Shown: piece after piece, positions 1-8,872 of the stretch
How positions within the stretch are numbered: the stretch's first letter is position 1
Layout of the letters: the number at the start of each line of letters is the position of its first letter
Origin: Bordetella hinzii LMG 13501
GTDB taxonomy: Bacteria > Pseudomonadota > Gammaproteobacteria > Burkholderiales > Burkholderiaceae_B
Direction: 5' to 3'
Assembly: GCF_001548475.1 (NCBI RefSeq)
Contig: NZ_LRUJ01000004.1
Location: 1 to 64,000 of the forward strand
DNA: 64,000 nt
Translations under genes and position numbers: made by a program
The notes under the pieces: model-generated
The model's database searches: none
What the model was told of the DNA's origin: nothing
Seen by the model: only the letters and a program-made list of their open reading frames with translations

Positions 1-411
1 GCCTATCTGGCCCGCCATGGCACGCCGGCCCACCCGGAAGACCTGCGCCAGCATCGCTGCCTGCATTACAGCTATGCCAGCGGCGGCAACGACTGGGCCT
101 TCGAAAAAGACGGGCAGACCACGCTGGTGCGCGTCAATCCGGCGATGCGGGCCAACAATGGCGATGTCCTGCGCACCGCCGCGCTGGCCGGGCACGGCAT
201 CATCCAGCAGCCCGAATTCCTGGTCGGCGAAGACTTGCGCGCTGGCCGGCTGGTGCCGGTGTTGCCCGAGTATGCGCGCCCGCCCATCACCATGATGGCC
301 GTCTATCCTCATCGGCGCCTGCTCTCGCCCAAGGTGCGCTCCTTCGTCGAGCACCTCGAAACGCATTTCGGCAAGCAAACTTCCCCTGCCGGCGGCGGAC
401 GCAACCGGTAG
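1..411 (+). CDS. LysR-type transcriptional regulator, C-terminal part (truncated by window edge)
   Basis: The frame is open from base 1 and gives about 136 residues. They match the second half of a LysR effector-binding domain: a segment like PEDLRQHRCLHY, then NNGDVLRTAALAGHGIIQQPEF, the typical glycine-rich stretch near the effector cleft, and an ending that matches the last helix of the family (SPKVRSFVEHLETHF). The DNA-binding N-terminus lies outside the window, so the target genes cannot be inferred. It stops 10 bases before the Nudix gene on the same strand. LysR proteins usually regulate divergently placed genes, so the Nudix gene is probably not its target. The family call is confident; the effector is unknown. 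Confidence 0.88.
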   Translation, partial: AYLARHGTPAHPEDLRQHRCLHYSYASGGNDWAFEKDGQTTLVRVNPAMRANNGDVLRTAALAGHGIIQQPEFLVGEDLRAGRLVPVLPEYARPPITMMAVYPHRRLLSPKVRSFVEHLETHFGKQTSPAGGGRNR

Positions 412-421
412 AATCAAGCCC

Positions 422-1003
422 ATGACCGCGCCCACTCACTACTTCCCGGCCCCGCGCCGCGCCAATTTTTGCAGCCAATGCGGCTCGCCCATCCGCCACC
501 GCGTGCCAGAAGGCGACAACCGCGAACGGGACGTCTGTGACCACTGCGGCGCCATCCATTACCAGAATCCGCGCATGGTGGTCGGCACGGTTCCGGTGTG
601 GCAGGGACGTATCCTGCTGTGCCGCCGCGCCATCGAGCCGCGCTACGACACCTGGACGCTGCCCGCCGGCTTCATGGAGCTGGGCGAAAGCACCGCCCAG
701 GGCGCCGGCCGCGAAACCCTGGAGGAATCCGGCGCGCGGATCCGGCTGGGCCAGCTCTACACCATCATCGACGTCCCCCAGATCGAGCAGGTGCACCTCT
801 TCTATCTGGCCGAGGTGCTCGGCCCCGAGCTCGACCCCGGCCCCGAGAGCCTGGAGGCCCGCTTCTTCGACGAAGCCGAGATCCCCTGGGATGACCTGGC
901 CTTCCGCACCGTCGCCACCACGCTGGAACGCTATCTGCGGGACCGCCGCTGCGGCAGCTTTCCGACGCATCACTACACGCTAGAGTCGCACCGCCCATCT
1001 TGA
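422..1003 (+). CDS. Nudix hydrolase with N-terminal zinc ribbon
   Basis: This 193-residue protein has an N-terminal four-cysteine zinc ribbon (C17, C20, C39, C42) and then a complete Nudix box: G83, E89, R97-E98, E101-E102 and G104 fit the GX5EX7REUXEEXGU pattern. Nudix enzymes hydrolyse nucleoside diphosphates linked to another group, using Mg2+ bound by the RE..EE glutamates. Zinc ribbon plus Nudix resembles NudC (NADH pyrophosphatase) but is shorter; members of this shorter group are annotated as ADP-ribose or NAD-type pyrophosphatases. The substrate cannot be fixed from sequence. Its stop overlaps the TTG start of aat by four bases, so the two are probably translationally coupled. Confidence 0.9.
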   Translation: MTAPTHYFPAPRRANFCSQCGSPIRHRVPEGDNRERDVCDHCGAIHYQNPRMVVGTVPVWQGRILLCRRAIEPRYDTWTLPAGFMELGESTAQGAGRETLEESGARIRLGQLYTIIDVPQIEQVHLFYLAEVLGPELDPGPESLEARFFDEAEIPWDDLAFRTVATTLERYLRDRRCGSFPTHHYTLESHRPS

Positions 1004-1752
1004 AGCTGCCCTGGCTGGACGCCGACACCCCGTTTCCGCCGGCCGACACGGCGCTGGCCGAACCCAACGGACTGCTGGCCGCCGGGGGCGAGCTGACGGT
1101 CGCCCGGCTGCGCCAAGCCTATTCCCAGGGTATTTTCCCCTGGTATTCGCAAGGCGAACCCATACTCTGGTGGAGCCCCAACCCGCGCATGGTGCTCGCC
1201 TGCGCGGATTTTTCACCTTCGCACTCCCTGCGCAAGAAGCTGCGCGGCCTGGCGCGTGCCGCACAGGACGCCTCGCCCCGGATCACGGTGCGCGTGGACA
1301 CCGCTTTCGATGAGGTGATCGCGGCCTGCGCCGGCACGCGGCAGGGCCAGCCGGGCACCTGGATCACCGCCGAAGTGCAGGCCGCCTACCGGGCCTGGCA
1401 CGCGGCCGGCCAGGCGCACAGCATCGAAACCTGGATGGACGGCCGATTGGCGGGCGGCCTTTATGGCGTCAGCCTGGGCGGCATGTTCTTCGGCGAATCC
1501 ATGTTCGCCCATGCCACCGACGCCTCCAAGATCGCGCTGGCCCACCTGGTCGCCCTGCTCCAACGCCACGGCGTGGCCTGGATAGACTGCCAGCAACAGA
1601 CACGGCACCTCGCCAGCCTGGGCGCGCGCCCCGTGCCCCGCGCCCGCTTCCTGGAGCACGTGGCGCGCGCCATCACGCTGCCCGCCCCGCCCTGGCGCCC
1701 GGGCACGCTCCTTCAAACCGGCGAGATCATCAGCGCGGCCGATCAGCGTTAA
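1000..1752 (+). CDS. aat: Leucyl/phenylalanyl-tRNA--protein transferase
   Basis: The 250-residue product is a typical full-length Aat. It transfers Leu or Phe from the aminoacyl-tRNA to proteins with N-terminal Arg or Lys, creating a primary N-degron read by ClpS for ClpAP degradation in the cytoplasm. Diagnostic stretches are FPPADTAL near the N-terminus, [20 protein letters not shown], the [18 protein letters not shown] core and [16 protein letters not shown]. The start is a TTG overlapping the Nudix stop codon. No Shine-Dalgarno sequence is obvious, which fits coupling to the upstream gene. It is followed 42 bases later by bpt, so both N-end-rule transferases are adjacent. Confidence 0.96.
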   Translation: MKLPWLDADTPFPPADTALAEPNGLLAAGGELTVARLRQAYSQGIFPWYSQGEPILWWSPNPRMVLACADFSPSHSLRKKLRGLARAAQDASPRITVRVDTAFDEVIAACAGTRQGQPGTWITAEVQAAYRAWHAAGQAHSIETWMDGRLAGGLYGVSLGGMFFGESMFAHATDASKIALAHLVALLQRHGVAWIDCQQQTRHLASLGARPVPRARFLEHVARAITLPAPPWRPGTLLQTGEIISAADQR

Positions 1753-1794
1753 TATGGATCTCGGCCGCGCCTCTATGCGCCGGCTGCCGAACGG

Positions 1795-2514
1795 ATGAGC
1801 CAGCTCAAAGAACTTCCCTTTTCGACGCTACAGTTCTACGCCACCGCGCCCTACCCCTGCAGCTACCTGCCGGGCCGCCAGGCGCGGTCCCAGGTCGCGG
1901 CGCCCGGCCATCTGATCAATGCCGGCACCTATTCCCAGCTCGTGCAGCAGGGCTTCCGGCGCAGCGGCCTGTTTACCTACCGGCCGCATTGTGACAACTG
2001 CCGGGCCTGTACGCCGGTGCGGGTGGATACAGCCCGCTACGCGCCCAACCGCAGCCAGCGCCGCGCCTGGAAGGCCCATCAGGATCTGCGCGCCTTCGTG
2101 GCCGAGCTGGCCTGGTCGCCCGAACACTATGAGCTCTACACGCGCTACCAACAGGGTCGGCACCCGGGCGGCGGCATGGACGACGACAGCCGCAGCCAGT
2201 ATGCGCAATTCCTCCTCACCTCGCGGGTCAACACCCGGCTGGTCGAGTTCCGCCGGCCCGACGGCGCGCTGATGATGGTGTCCATCATCGACGTCCTGGA
2301 AGACGGCCTGTCCTCGGTCTACACCTTTTACGATCCCGATGCGGCCGGCAGCCTGGGCACCTACAGCATCCTGTGGCAGATCGAACAATGCCGCATGCTG
2401 GACCTGCCCTGGCTATATCTGGGGTATTGGATCAAGGACAGCCGCAAAATGGCCTATAAGGCGGGCTTCCAGCCCCAGGAAATCCACGTCGACGGCCAGT
2501 GGCGCGCGCCCTGA
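1795..2514 (+). CDS. bpt: Aspartate/glutamate leucyltransferase (bacterial ATE1-like)
   Basis: This 239-residue protein of the arginyltransferase superfamily transfers leucine from Leu-tRNA to proteins with N-terminal Asp or Glu, feeding them to ClpS/ClpAP. The N-terminal cysteine pattern is present (C22, then C66, C69 and C72 in HCDNCRAC), as are the GLFTYRPHC segment and the C-terminal Y-LGYWI-S-KM-YK signature. The order aat-bpt-pyrD is common in betaproteobacteria and suggests one transcript. The start ATG at 1795 gives the usual family length. Confidence 0.95.
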   Translation: MSQLKELPFSTLQFYATAPYPCSYLPGRQARSQVAAPGHLINAGTYSQLVQQGFRRSGLFTYRPHCDNCRACTPVRVDTARYAPNRSQRRAWKAHQDLRAFVAELAWSPEHYELYTRYQQGRHPGGGMDDDSRSQYAQFLLTSRVNTRLVEFRRPDGALMMVSIIDVLEDGLSSVYTFYDPDAAGSLGTYSILWQIEQCRMLDLPWLYLGYWIKDSRKMAYKAGFQPQEIHVDGQWRAP

Positions 2515-2556
2515 GCGCGCTTGGCGCGGGCGCCGTCTCGCTTACAATTCCGCCTC

Positions 2557-3612
2557 ATGTCTATCCTGTTCAATGCCTACCCCCTGGCCCGCCCGGCGCT
2601 GTTCGCCATGGACGCGGAAACCGCCCACGAAGTCACGCTCGCGGGCCTGCAGCGCGCCTATGACTGCGGCGCGACACGGCGCTGGCTGCATGACCAGCCC
2701 CGCCTGCCGACCACGCTGATGGGCATGCCGCTGCGCAATCCCGTGGGGCTGGCCGCGGGGCTGGACAAAAACGGCGCCCATATCGACGCCTTGGGCAATA
2801 TGGGCTTCGGTTTCGTGGAAGTGGGCACGGTCACCCCGCGCGCCCAGCCGGGCAACCCCAAGCCGCGCATGTTCCGCCTGCCCAAGGCCAACGCCCTCAT
2901 CAACCGGCTGGGCTTCAATAACCAGGGCCTGGATGCCTTCCTGGCCAATGTCACGCGCAGCCGCTTCCGCAGCGAAGGCGGCATCCTGGGCCTGAACATC
3001 GGCAAAAACGCCGACACGCCCATCGAGCGCGCGGCCGATGACTACCTCATCGGCCTGGCCGGCGTTTATCCGCACGCCGATTACGTCACGGTGAATATCT
3101 CTTCGCCCAACACCAAGAACCTGCGCGCCCTGCAAGGCGGCGACGAACTCTCCCAGCTGCTGGCCGCGCTGCGCGACAAGCGCGCCGAGCTCGCCCAGCA
3201 GCATCAGCGGCAGGTGCCCCTGGTGGTCAAGATCGCCCCCGACCTGACGCAGGAGCAGATCGACGTCATCGCCGACACCCTGCTGGCCAATGGCGTGGAT
3301 GGTGTCATCGCCACCAACACCACCTTGTCGCGCGAGGCCGTGCAGGGCATGCCCCATGCCAATGAAGCGGGCGGACTGTCGGGCGCGCCGGTGCATGAGC
3401 TCTCCTTGGCCGTCATCGAGCGCCTGCGCCAGCGTGTCGGCACGGCGCTGGCCATCATCGGCGTGGGCGGCATCGTCTCGGGCCAGCAGGCCCGCGAAAA
3501 AATCGCCGCGGGCGCCGACGCCGTGCAGCTCTATACCGGCCTGATCTACCGTGGCCCCGGCCTGGTCGGCGAGTGCGTGGGCACGCTCAAGAATACGGCG
3601 CCCACCCGCTAA
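2557..3612 (+). CDS. pyrD: Dihydroorotate dehydrogenase (quinone), class 2
   Basis: The 351-residue product oxidises dihydroorotate to orotate, with FMN and the membrane quinone pool, in pyrimidine biosynthesis. Class 2 features are an N-terminal extension that would form the membrane-associated helical tunnel, [13 protein letters not shown] near residue 61, and NISSPNT (180-186) carrying the catalytic serine; the C-terminal phosphate/FMN loops [10 protein letters not shown] and [13 protein letters not shown] complete the barrel. I chose the ATG at 2557 because it starts the conserved [19 protein letters not shown] segment; an earlier in-frame start would add an unconserved basic stretch. It sits 42 bases after bpt. 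Confidence 0.97.
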   Translation: MSILFNAYPLARPALFAMDAETAHEVTLAGLQRAYDCGATRRWLHDQPRLPTTLMGMPLRNPVGLAAGLDKNGAHIDALGNMGFGFVEVGTVTPRAQPGNPKPRMFRLPKANALINRLGFNNQGLDAFLANVTRSRFRSEGGILGLNIGKNADTPIERAADDYLIGLAGVYPHADYVTVNISSPNTKNLRALQGGDELSQLLAALRDKRAELAQQHQRQVPLVVKIAPDLTQEQIDVIADTLLANGVDGVIATNTTLSREAVQGMPHANEAGGLSGAPVHELSLAVIERLRQRVGTALAIIGVGGIVSGQQAREKIAAGADAVQLYTGLIYRGPGLVGECVGTLKNTAPTR

Positions 3613-3654
3613 AGCGCGCAGCCGTCCGCCCGGGCAGCCGGGCGGGCCGCGCAT

Positions 3655-3683
3655 AAAAAAAGGCCACCCCGTTACGGGTGGCC
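3655..3683 (-). terminator. Intrinsic terminator downstream of phaP
   Basis: A perfect 8-bp stem (GGCCACCC at 3662-3669 with GGGTGGCC at 3676-3683) and a six-base loop sits beside seven A residues at 3655-3661. On the minus strand this reads as a hairpin followed by seven U, the classic Rho-independent form, and it ends the phasin transcript about 125 bases past its stop codon. A GC-only hairpin without a U tract just after pyrD (about 3629-3646) may serve the opposite strand. Confidence 0.85.
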
Positions 3684-3807
3684 CTAATTCCAGCTCTGCT
3701 CTGTCACTCAACAGTACTACAGACACGGTCACAACAACAAGCCCACCGCGCGAAAAACCGGCGGCAAAAGCGCCGGTGGGCCATGGACCGTCAGCCAACC
3801 ACTTGCA

Positions 3808-4386
3808 TCAGGCCGAGCGGCGCGTGCGACCGGCGGCCTTGGTGGCGACTTCGGCGGCGTCCGAGGCCGCCTTGAACGTGGCGTTGGCCGCGGCGTTCAG
3901 GTTGGACTCGGCGACTTCGGCGGCCTGCTTGGCGGCCTTGGTCAGCGAATCGTAGGCGCTGTTGGCGGTCGCCAGCGAGGACTTGATCAGGGCAACCGCG
4001 CTTTCGGAACCGCTCGGCGCGTTCTTGGAGAACTGCTCGACGGCTTCCTGGAGCTGTTGTTGGCCTTCAGCGATCTGTTCTTCAGCCAGCTTGGCCAGAT
4101 CGGCCTGGACGGTGTTGATGATGTCGTAGACATGCTTGCCGTAGGCCAGGGCCTTTTCGGCGCTGGGCTGCACCAGGCCGGAGGTGAAGGAAGCCGCATC
4201 CTGCGCATCCTTCAGATCGACCGCTTGCTGCGACTTCTGGGCAACCTCGTCCAGCGTGGCCTTGACCACCTTCAGGTTCAGGTCGACCAGCTTCTCGAAA
4301 CCGCCGAAAACGGCGGTCTGGGCGGCGACCAGGGTCTGGATGGCGGATTTCTGGCGGGCCAGGACGTGTTGGGGGATGGCGCTCAT
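3808..4386 (-). CDS. phaP: Phasin family protein
   Basis: This 192-residue alanine-rich, mostly helical protein has the phasin_2 layout: an N-terminal amphipathic region (LVAAQTAVFGGFEKLVDLNLKV), a central helical stretch, and a low-complexity Ala/Lys tail ending in basic residues (GRTRRSA). Phasins coat polyhydroxyalkanoate granules, limit their size and keep other proteins off the surface. There is an AGGAGAA ribosome site upstream, a strong sigma-70 promoter (4506-4533) and a clear terminator, so it is an autonomous single-gene unit. No PHA synthase gene lies in the window. The Ala/Lys tail resembles PhaF or histone-like tails but is short. Confidence 0.92.
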   Translation of the reverse strand: MSAIPQHVLARQKSAIQTLVAAQTAVFGGFEKLVDLNLKVVKATLDEVAQKSQQAVDLKDAQDAASFTSGLVQPSAEKALAYGKHVYDIINTVQADLAKLAEEQIAEGQQQLQEAVEQFSKNAPSGSESAVALIKSSLATANSAYDSLTKAAKQAAEVAESNLNAAANATFKAASDAAEVATKAAGRTRRSA

Positions 4387-4484
4387 AGGGGTTCTCCTTC
4401 ACAGTAATTAGGATGGACCGGCCTCGTGGGCCGGTGACCTACCACCAAACGGGCGCGGACCTGGTGACCTCACCGCCGGCTCGT

Positions 4485-4500
4485 TTGCTGCAATGCACAA
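4485..4500. promoter_or_regulatory. Candidate PhaR-type TGC-rich site at phaP transcription start
   Basis: TTGCTGCAATGCACAA lies at the predicted +1 of phaP. A related TGC-rich element, TTGTGCGTTGCAACAA, lies at 4541-4556 just upstream of the -35. PhaR repressors of PHA-producing betaproteobacteria bind TGC/GCA-rich DNA in phasin promoters and release it when PHA is made. Placement flanking the promoter fits that model, but the assignment is inference. The rest of the gap between phaP and the Bug gene (4387-4741) shows no gene. Confidence 0.4.
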
Positions 4501-4505
4501 TTCGT

Positions 4506-4533
4506 ATTGTAGGTCGGAAAAAAAGGCTGTCAA
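4506..4533 (-). promoter_or_regulatory. Sigma-70 promoter of phaP
   Basis: On the minus strand there is a perfect -35 TTGACA (4533-4528), a 16-base T-rich spacer and a -10 TACAAT (4511-4506). Transcription would start near 4499 and leave a leader of about 113 bases before the phaP ATG at 4386. It is one of the strongest consensus promoters in the window, fitting an abundant protein. Confidence 0.8.
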
Positions 4534-4741
4534 GCTTTTTTTGTGCGTTGCAACAACAGAAGCAAATCCTTGTCTGCAAAGCATTTTTTGCCGGCCGTCA
4601 GGAATTTCCCCAGGGTGACGCATCAAGCAGAGTTTTCTACACTTGCCCCTCACCCGACTGATAACAATCCATTACAAGTCAGGCGAAGACAAGTCCATAA
4701 AAAAGTCATTCGCAGCGTTTTTCCCCTGCATTGGAGACTCC

Positions 4742-5719
4742 ATGACCCGCCTTTCCCGCACGCTTACGGCAGCCTTCGCCGCTGGCACGATGTTCGCCGC
4801 CGGCAGCGCCCTGGCCGCCTACCCGGATCACCCCGTCAACATGGTGGTGCCCTTCGCCGCCGGCGGCCCGACGGATAACGTCGCGCGCTCCCTGGCGGAA
4901 GCGATGCGTCCTACGCTGGGCGAAACCATCGTCGTTGAAAACAAAGGCGGCGCGGGCGGCACCATCGGCACCAACCAGGTGGCCCGTGCCCAGCCCGATG
5001 GCTACCAGGTCCTGCTGATGCACGCAGGCTTCTCGACCGCGCCGTCGCTGTACAAGAGCCCCGGCTACGATCCCTACACCAGCTTCGCGCCGATCGGCCT
5101 GGTGGTGGACGTGCCCATGACCATCATCGCGCGCTCGGACTTCCCGGCCAACAACATCAAGGAACTGGCCGAGTACGTGAAGAAGAATCACGACAAGATC
5201 TCGCTGGCCAATGCCGGTATCGGCGCGGCCAGCCATCTGTGCGGCGTCATGCTGGCCGAAGCCTTCGGCGTGAACCTGCTCACCATCCCGTACAAGGGCA
5301 CGGCGCCGGCCATGAACGACCTGTTGGGCAAACAGGTGGACCTGCTGTGCGACCAGACCACCAACACGACCCAGCAGATCACCTCGGGCAAGGTCAAGGC
5401 CTATGCCGTCACCAGCCTCAAGCGCGTACCCACGCTGCCCGACCTGCCCACGATGGACGAGTCGGGCTTCAAGGGTTTTGAAGTCGGTATCTGGCACGGC
5501 ATGTGGGTGCCGAAAGGCACGCCCCAGGCCGTGCAGGACAAGCTCATCAAGGCGCTGCAGGCCGGCCTGGCCGACCCCAAGTTCCAAGACCGCATGAAGC
5601 AGCTGGGCGCCACGGTGCTGAGCTCGGACGCCAATCCCCAAGCGCTGGACGCCAAGGTCAAGCAGCAAGTCCCGCAATGGGAAAAGCTGTTCTCCAAGGC
5701 GGGTGTCGAAAAGCAATAA
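4742..5719 (+). CDS. Bug-family periplasmic solute-binding protein (tripartite tricarboxylate transporter type)
   Basis: The 325-residue product begins with a Sec signal peptide (MTRLSRTLTAAFAAGTMFAAGSALA) and continues with the Bug/TctC fold: YPDHPVNMVVPFAAGGPTDNVAR, IVVENKGGAGGTIGTNQVA, and the conserved IPYKGTAPAMNDLLGKQVDL loop. Bug proteins bind carboxylates or related small molecules and are greatly expanded in Bordetella and relatives. Many, like this one, have no membrane subunits beside them. I chose the ATG at 4742, preceded by GGAG, because it begins the signal peptide. The ligand is not predictable. Two hairpins follow the stop, between it and the convergent IclR gene. Confidence 0.93.
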   Translation: MTRLSRTLTAAFAAGTMFAAGSALAAYPDHPVNMVVPFAAGGPTDNVARSLAEAMRPTLGETIVVENKGGAGGTIGTNQVARAQPDGYQVLLMHAGFSTAPSLYKSPGYDPYTSFAPIGLVVDVPMTIIARSDFPANNIKELAEYVKKNHDKISLANAGIGAASHLCGVMLAEAFGVNLLTIPYKGTAPAMNDLLGKQVDLLCDQTTNTTQQITSGKVKAYAVTSLKRVPTLPDLPTMDESGFKGFEVGIWHGMWVPKGTPQAVQDKLIKALQAGLADPKFQDRMKQLGATVLSSDANPQALDAKVKQQVPQWEKLFSKAGVEKQ

Positions 5720-5728
5720 CCCGTCAAG

Positions 5729-5750
5729 CGCCCGTCCGCGTGGACGGGCG
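5729..5750 (+). terminator. GC hairpin after the Bug-family gene
   Basis: CGCCCGTCC (5729-5737) pairs perfectly with GGACGGGCG (5742-5750) across a four-base loop, ten bases after the stop codon. There is no T tract directly after it, so alone it is a weak intrinsic terminator. Together with the next hairpin it separates two convergent genes. Confidence 0.5.
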
Positions 5751-5759
5751 GCTTCAAGG

Positions 5760-5790
5760 CAAATGCCCCCTTTCGGGGGCATTTGTCTTT
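5760..5790. terminator. Bidirectional-type hairpin between Bug and IclR genes
   Basis: CAAATGCCCCC (5760-5770) pairs with GGGGGCATTTG (5775-5785) across a TTTC loop and is followed by TCTTT. The perfect 11-bp stem has A/T pairs at its foot and lies between two convergent genes, so it probably ends transcripts from both sides. Confidence 0.7.
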
Positions 5791-5814
5791 GTGCCTGGAC
5801 AGGCCGGTCCGTAC

Positions 5815-6648
5815 TCAGGCCGCGGCCACGCTGCCGGGATGGCCGTCGGGCTCGAAGCCCAGGGCTTCGGAGATGGTCGCCGCCGCATCGGTGAGCAGGC
5901 GCACCCATTCGTCCTGGAGCCGTTCGGCCGGCGCGGAAATGGACAGGCCCGCCACCAGGCGGCCGGTATCGTCGCGGATGCCCGCGGCGATGCAGCGCAC
6001 GCCCAGCTCCAGCTCTTCGTTGTCGCGCGCATAGCCGTGGCGGCGCACCAAGGCCAGTTCGCGCTCGAGGCGGTCCAGCTCGGTCAGGCTGTTGCGGGTA
6101 TGGCCCGCCAGGCCGGTGCGCAAGGCATAGGCGCGCACCTGGCGCTGGTCCCAGGTCGACAGGAACAGTTTGCCGGTGGACGTCAGGTGCAGCGGCGCGC
6201 GGCCGCCAATGGCCCGCACGACCTGCATGCCGGAGCGCTCGCTCCAGGCGCGGTCGATGTAGACGATCTCGTCGCCCTGCTGCACCGAGAGGTTGATGGT
6301 CTGCCCGGTGGAGCGGTGCAGGTTGCGCATGATGCCGATGGCGGCCTCGCGCACATTGAGGCGGCCCTTGACCAGCGAACCCAGTTCAAGCAGGCGCATG
6401 CCCAGTTGGTACAGACCGTTGTCCACCCGCTCGACATAGCGGCCGATGACCAGATCGTTCAGGATGCGGTGTGCCGTGGAGGCATGCAGGCCCGTCGTGG
6501 CCGAGAGTTCTTTCAGCGTGACCGGCTCCGGCTGCGCGGCCAGGGCGTCGAGCAGGCTCATGGCGCGCTCGATCACCTGGATGGCGATTTGCGGCTGGCC
6601 GGCGTCGGGGTCCGGCGTGGTGACGGAGGCAGAAGGCAGACGGGACAT
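5815..6648 (-). CDS. IclR-family transcriptional regulator
   Basis: The 277-residue protein has the IclR layout. A winged helix-turn-helix at about residues 22-85 contains IQVIERAMSLLDALA, TLKELSATTGLHASTAHRIL and NGLYQLGMRLLELG. It is followed by a GAF-like effector domain, with SVQQGDEIVYIDR, LHLTSTGKLFL and GVRCIAAGIRD. IclR proteins control catabolic genes and often repress themselves. The neighbour is a convergent Bug solute-binding gene, which may or may not be its target. It lies downstream of the CinA-type gene with a 110-base AT-richer gap that probably holds its own promoter. Confidence 0.93.
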   Translation of the reverse strand: MSRLPSASVTTPDPDAGQPQIAIQVIERAMSLLDALAAQPEPVTLKELSATTGLHASTAHRILNDLVIGRYVERVDNGLYQLGMRLLELGSLVKGRLNVREAAIGIMRNLHRSTGQTINLSVQQGDEIVYIDRAWSERSGMQVVRAIGGRAPLHLTSTGKLFLSTWDQRQVRAYALRTGLAGHTRNSLTELDRLERELALVRRHGYARDNEELELGVRCIAAGIRDDTGRLVAGLSISAPAERLQDEWVRLLTDAAATISEALGFEPDGHPGSVAAA

Positions 6649-6758
6649 GGTCTCAGGCGCGCGCCCAAATGCGGCAACGCAGCAAAATTTTATTTATCGT
6701 ATTGTGAAATTCAGCCGGCGATTTGGCAACCGTTATTTGTAACCCGGCACGGCTGACA

Positions 6759-7574
6759 TCAGCCTTTGACGGGCGGCACGAACTGTCCCCCTAATCGAAG
6801 GACCTCGGCGCGCAGGAACTCCAGCGCTTCGGCCGCCGGTTCGGGTTCGCCCTTGACGCCCAGCTCGATATGGCCCGGCGCGCCCGCCTCGCCCACGCTG
6901 GGCAGGCTGAAAGCCTTGACGGCGGGCCAGCGCGATTCCAGGGCCTGCAGGGACAGCGTGATGCGCGACTCCGGCATGTTGAACACCAGGAAGGAGTGCT
7001 CGCTGTGGCGCACGGTGTGCTGCAGCTCGCGGTAGCGGGTGTCCAGCGTCCATTCGAGCATGGGCCAGGCCATGACCGGAAAACCGGGCACGAAGCTGTG
7101 TTCGCGGATATAGAAACCCGGGATGCGGTTATACGGGTTGGGGATGATCTCGCAGCCGGCCGGGAAGACGCCCATCTGCAGGCGTTGCTGGTTCTCGGGC
7201 GTGCTCATGTCCACCGTGCCCTGCCCCTTGGCGGCGAGGTCATGCGTGCGCTGCACGATGGCCTCTTCGGCGGCGGGGTGCAGCGCAAGCGGAACACCCA
7301 GCGCTTCGGCGGCGGCCTGGCGGGTATGGTCGTCGGGCGTGGCGCCTATGCCCCCGCAGGAAAACACGATATCGCCGCTGGCAAAACTGCGCCGGTAGGC
7401 CGCCACCAGCGTGTCGCGGTCGTCCGGCAGGAACTCGGCCCAGGACAGCTTCATGCCACGGGCGCCGAGCATCTCGATCACTTTCGAAAAATGCTTGTCC
7501 TGGCGGCGTCCGGAAAGGATTTCGTCGCCCACGATGACAAGACCGATGCGGCGGGAAGCAGTATCTGCGGCCAT
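6759..7574 (-). CDS. CinA/MoaB-type molybdopterin-binding domain protein (competence/damage-inducible protein A family)
   Basis: The 271 residues contain the MoCF-biosynthesis fold: IGLVIVGDEILSGRRQDKH at the N-terminus and the SCGGIGATPDDHTRQAAA loop that binds the molybdopterin-like ligand in this superfamily. It ends after this domain plus a COG1058-type extension, so it lacks the C-terminal nicotinamide-nucleotide amidase domain of full-length CinA. Its real substrate is unknown; related stand-alone proteins may act on nucleotides such as ADP-ribose. It is followed on the same strand by the IclR gene and preceded by the EI24 gene, 19 bases away. Confidence 0.88.
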   Translation of the reverse strand: MAADTASRRIGLVIVGDEILSGRRQDKHFSKVIEMLGARGMKLSWAEFLPDDRDTLVAAYRRSFASGDIVFSCGGIGATPDDHTRQAAAEALGVPLALHPAAEEAIVQRTHDLAAKGQGTVDMSTPENQQRLQMGVFPAGCEIIPNPYNRIPGFYIREHSFVPGFPVMAWPMLEWTLDTRYRELQHTVRHSEHSFLVFNMPESRITLSLQALESRWPAVKAFSLPSVGEAGAPGHIELGVKGEPEPAAEALEFLRAEVLRLGGQFVPPVKG

Positions 7575-7593
7575 GAGGATTCCTGAAGGGGGA

Positions 7594-8385
7594 TTAGTTA
7601 TCGATCACCAGCGGCTGGCGCGCGCGCAGGCGCTGCAGGCTGTCCAGGCCATAGTGCGCATACACCAGGCTGGAGTAGACCGGCAGGATGATCCAGGCCG
7701 GCGGCAGCAGGTTGAGCAGCGCGCAGACCAGGCCGATGATCCAGAAGCCGATGTTGTTGCGGGCCAGCAGCCAACGGCGCTCCTCGGGGCTGGCGTGCTC
7801 GACGATGGCGTCGACCCGCAGCATGCGCGAGAAGGCGAAGGCCCACCAGAACACCGACAGCAGCAGCGCCATGGGCGGCACCAGCCAGAAAGGCAGGGTC
7901 AGCAGCCAGCCGAGCGCGAACAGCACACTGACCCAGATGGCATTCCAGACGCTCACGGCGGTCGCGTTGCGGCCCAGCCGGGAAAGGCCGGCATATTCGC
8001 GCCGGCTCACATGGCGCAGCACCAGCGGCATGACGAAGACCGCGGCGATGGCCAGGCCCAGGATGCCCGATATCGGCAGCAGGATGGCGGCGGCCAGCAG
8101 CGGAACGAGATAGAGCTTGAGCGAAAACAGGCCAATGGCCACCAGCCAGTCGTCGACTCGGTTGACCATCTCCCATTGCGAGGCTTCGATGCGCAGCCAA
8201 TCGGTCAGCGGCGTCCAGAACAGCCACAGCAGCAAGATGGCACCGACCAGGGCGATCAGGAAAGGCAGCAGCACGGCGAACAGCATGTTCGGGTGCAGCT
8301 GGGAGACCAGGGCGCGCTTGAAGGCGCGCGCGACATCGGCCCCGGTGCTGGCGGCGGACGCGGGCGGGTGGGGGGGGATGGTCAT
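7594..8385 (-). CDS. EI24-domain (CysZ-like) inner-membrane protein
   Basis: About 263 residues with at least five to six hydrophobic segments: FAVLLPFLIALVGAILLL, LVAIGLFSLKLYLVPLL, ISGILGLAIAAVFVMPL, SVWNAIWVSVLFALGW, VFWWAF and NIGFWIIGLVCALLNLL. The FWIIGLVCALLNLLPPAWIILPVYSSLVYAH end and the RREYAGLSRLGRN loop match the EI24 family, which includes the sulfate permease CysZ. I start it at 8385 because an upstream extension in this frame overlaps the divergent thioredoxin gene and is low-complexity. The function in this subgroup is unknown. Confidence 0.85.
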   Translation of the reverse strand: MTIPPHPPASAASTGADVARAFKRALVSQLHPNMLFAVLLPFLIALVGAILLLWLFWTPLTDWLRIEASQWEMVNRVDDWLVAIGLFSLKLYLVPLLAAAILLPISGILGLAIAAVFVMPLVLRHVSRREYAGLSRLGRNATAVSVWNAIWVSVLFALGWLLTLPFWLVPPMALLLSVFWWAFAFSRMLRVDAIVEHASPEERRWLLARNNIGFWIIGLVCALLNLLPPAWIILPVYSSLVYAHYGLDSLQRLRARQPLVIDN

Positions 8386-8446
8386 GGGCGCTGCCGGAAG
8401 AAATGCATGCCGGGTATGATAGTCAAACACGCTGCGATTTGCCCAC

Positions 8447-8830
8447 ATGCCTCTACTACTGCCCGGAACCGACTCCGCAAGCCTGCGCCAGGCCCTGGCG
8501 CGGCCCGACAGCTGGCTGGTCGCCTGTTTCTGCGCCGCCTGGTGCGATACCTGCCAGCAATACCGCCCCAAGCTCGAAGCCCTGGCGCAAACGCGCCCGG
8601 AGCATGTCTTCGCGTGGATCGATATCGAGGACCACCCGGATCTGCTGGGCGACGAGGATGTCGAGAACTTCCCCACCCTGCTGGTGCAGGCGGGAGGGCG
8701 CACGCTTTTCTACGGCACCATGCTGCCGCACATCGGCCACCTTGAACGGCTGCTCGACAGCCTCTCGGCCGACGCGCCGGCCGTCAAGACCGCGCTGCCG
8801 GATGTCCCTGCCCTGCTGATCCAGGCCTGA
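8447..8830 (+). CDS. Thioredoxin-family protein
   Basis: 127 residues with a thioredoxin fold and active-site WCDTC (C33 and C36), a redox-capable CXXC, and a cis-proline loop in NFPTLLV. It has no signal peptide, so it is cytoplasmic. It differs from canonical thioredoxin in its active-site pair (DT rather than GP), so its redox potential and partners may differ. It is divergent from the EI24 membrane gene with a gap of only 61 bases, so the two promoters must overlap. Confidence 0.88.
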   Translation: MPLLLPGTDSASLRQALARPDSWLVACFCAAWCDTCQQYRPKLEALAQTRPEHVFAWIDIEDHPDLLGDEDVENFPTLLVQAGGRTLFYGTMLPHIGHLERLLDSLSADAPAVKTALPDVPALLIQA

Positions 8831-8872
8831 TCCGCGCGCCGGCCAGGCCCGAAGGCATGCGGCCCCGCCCGC

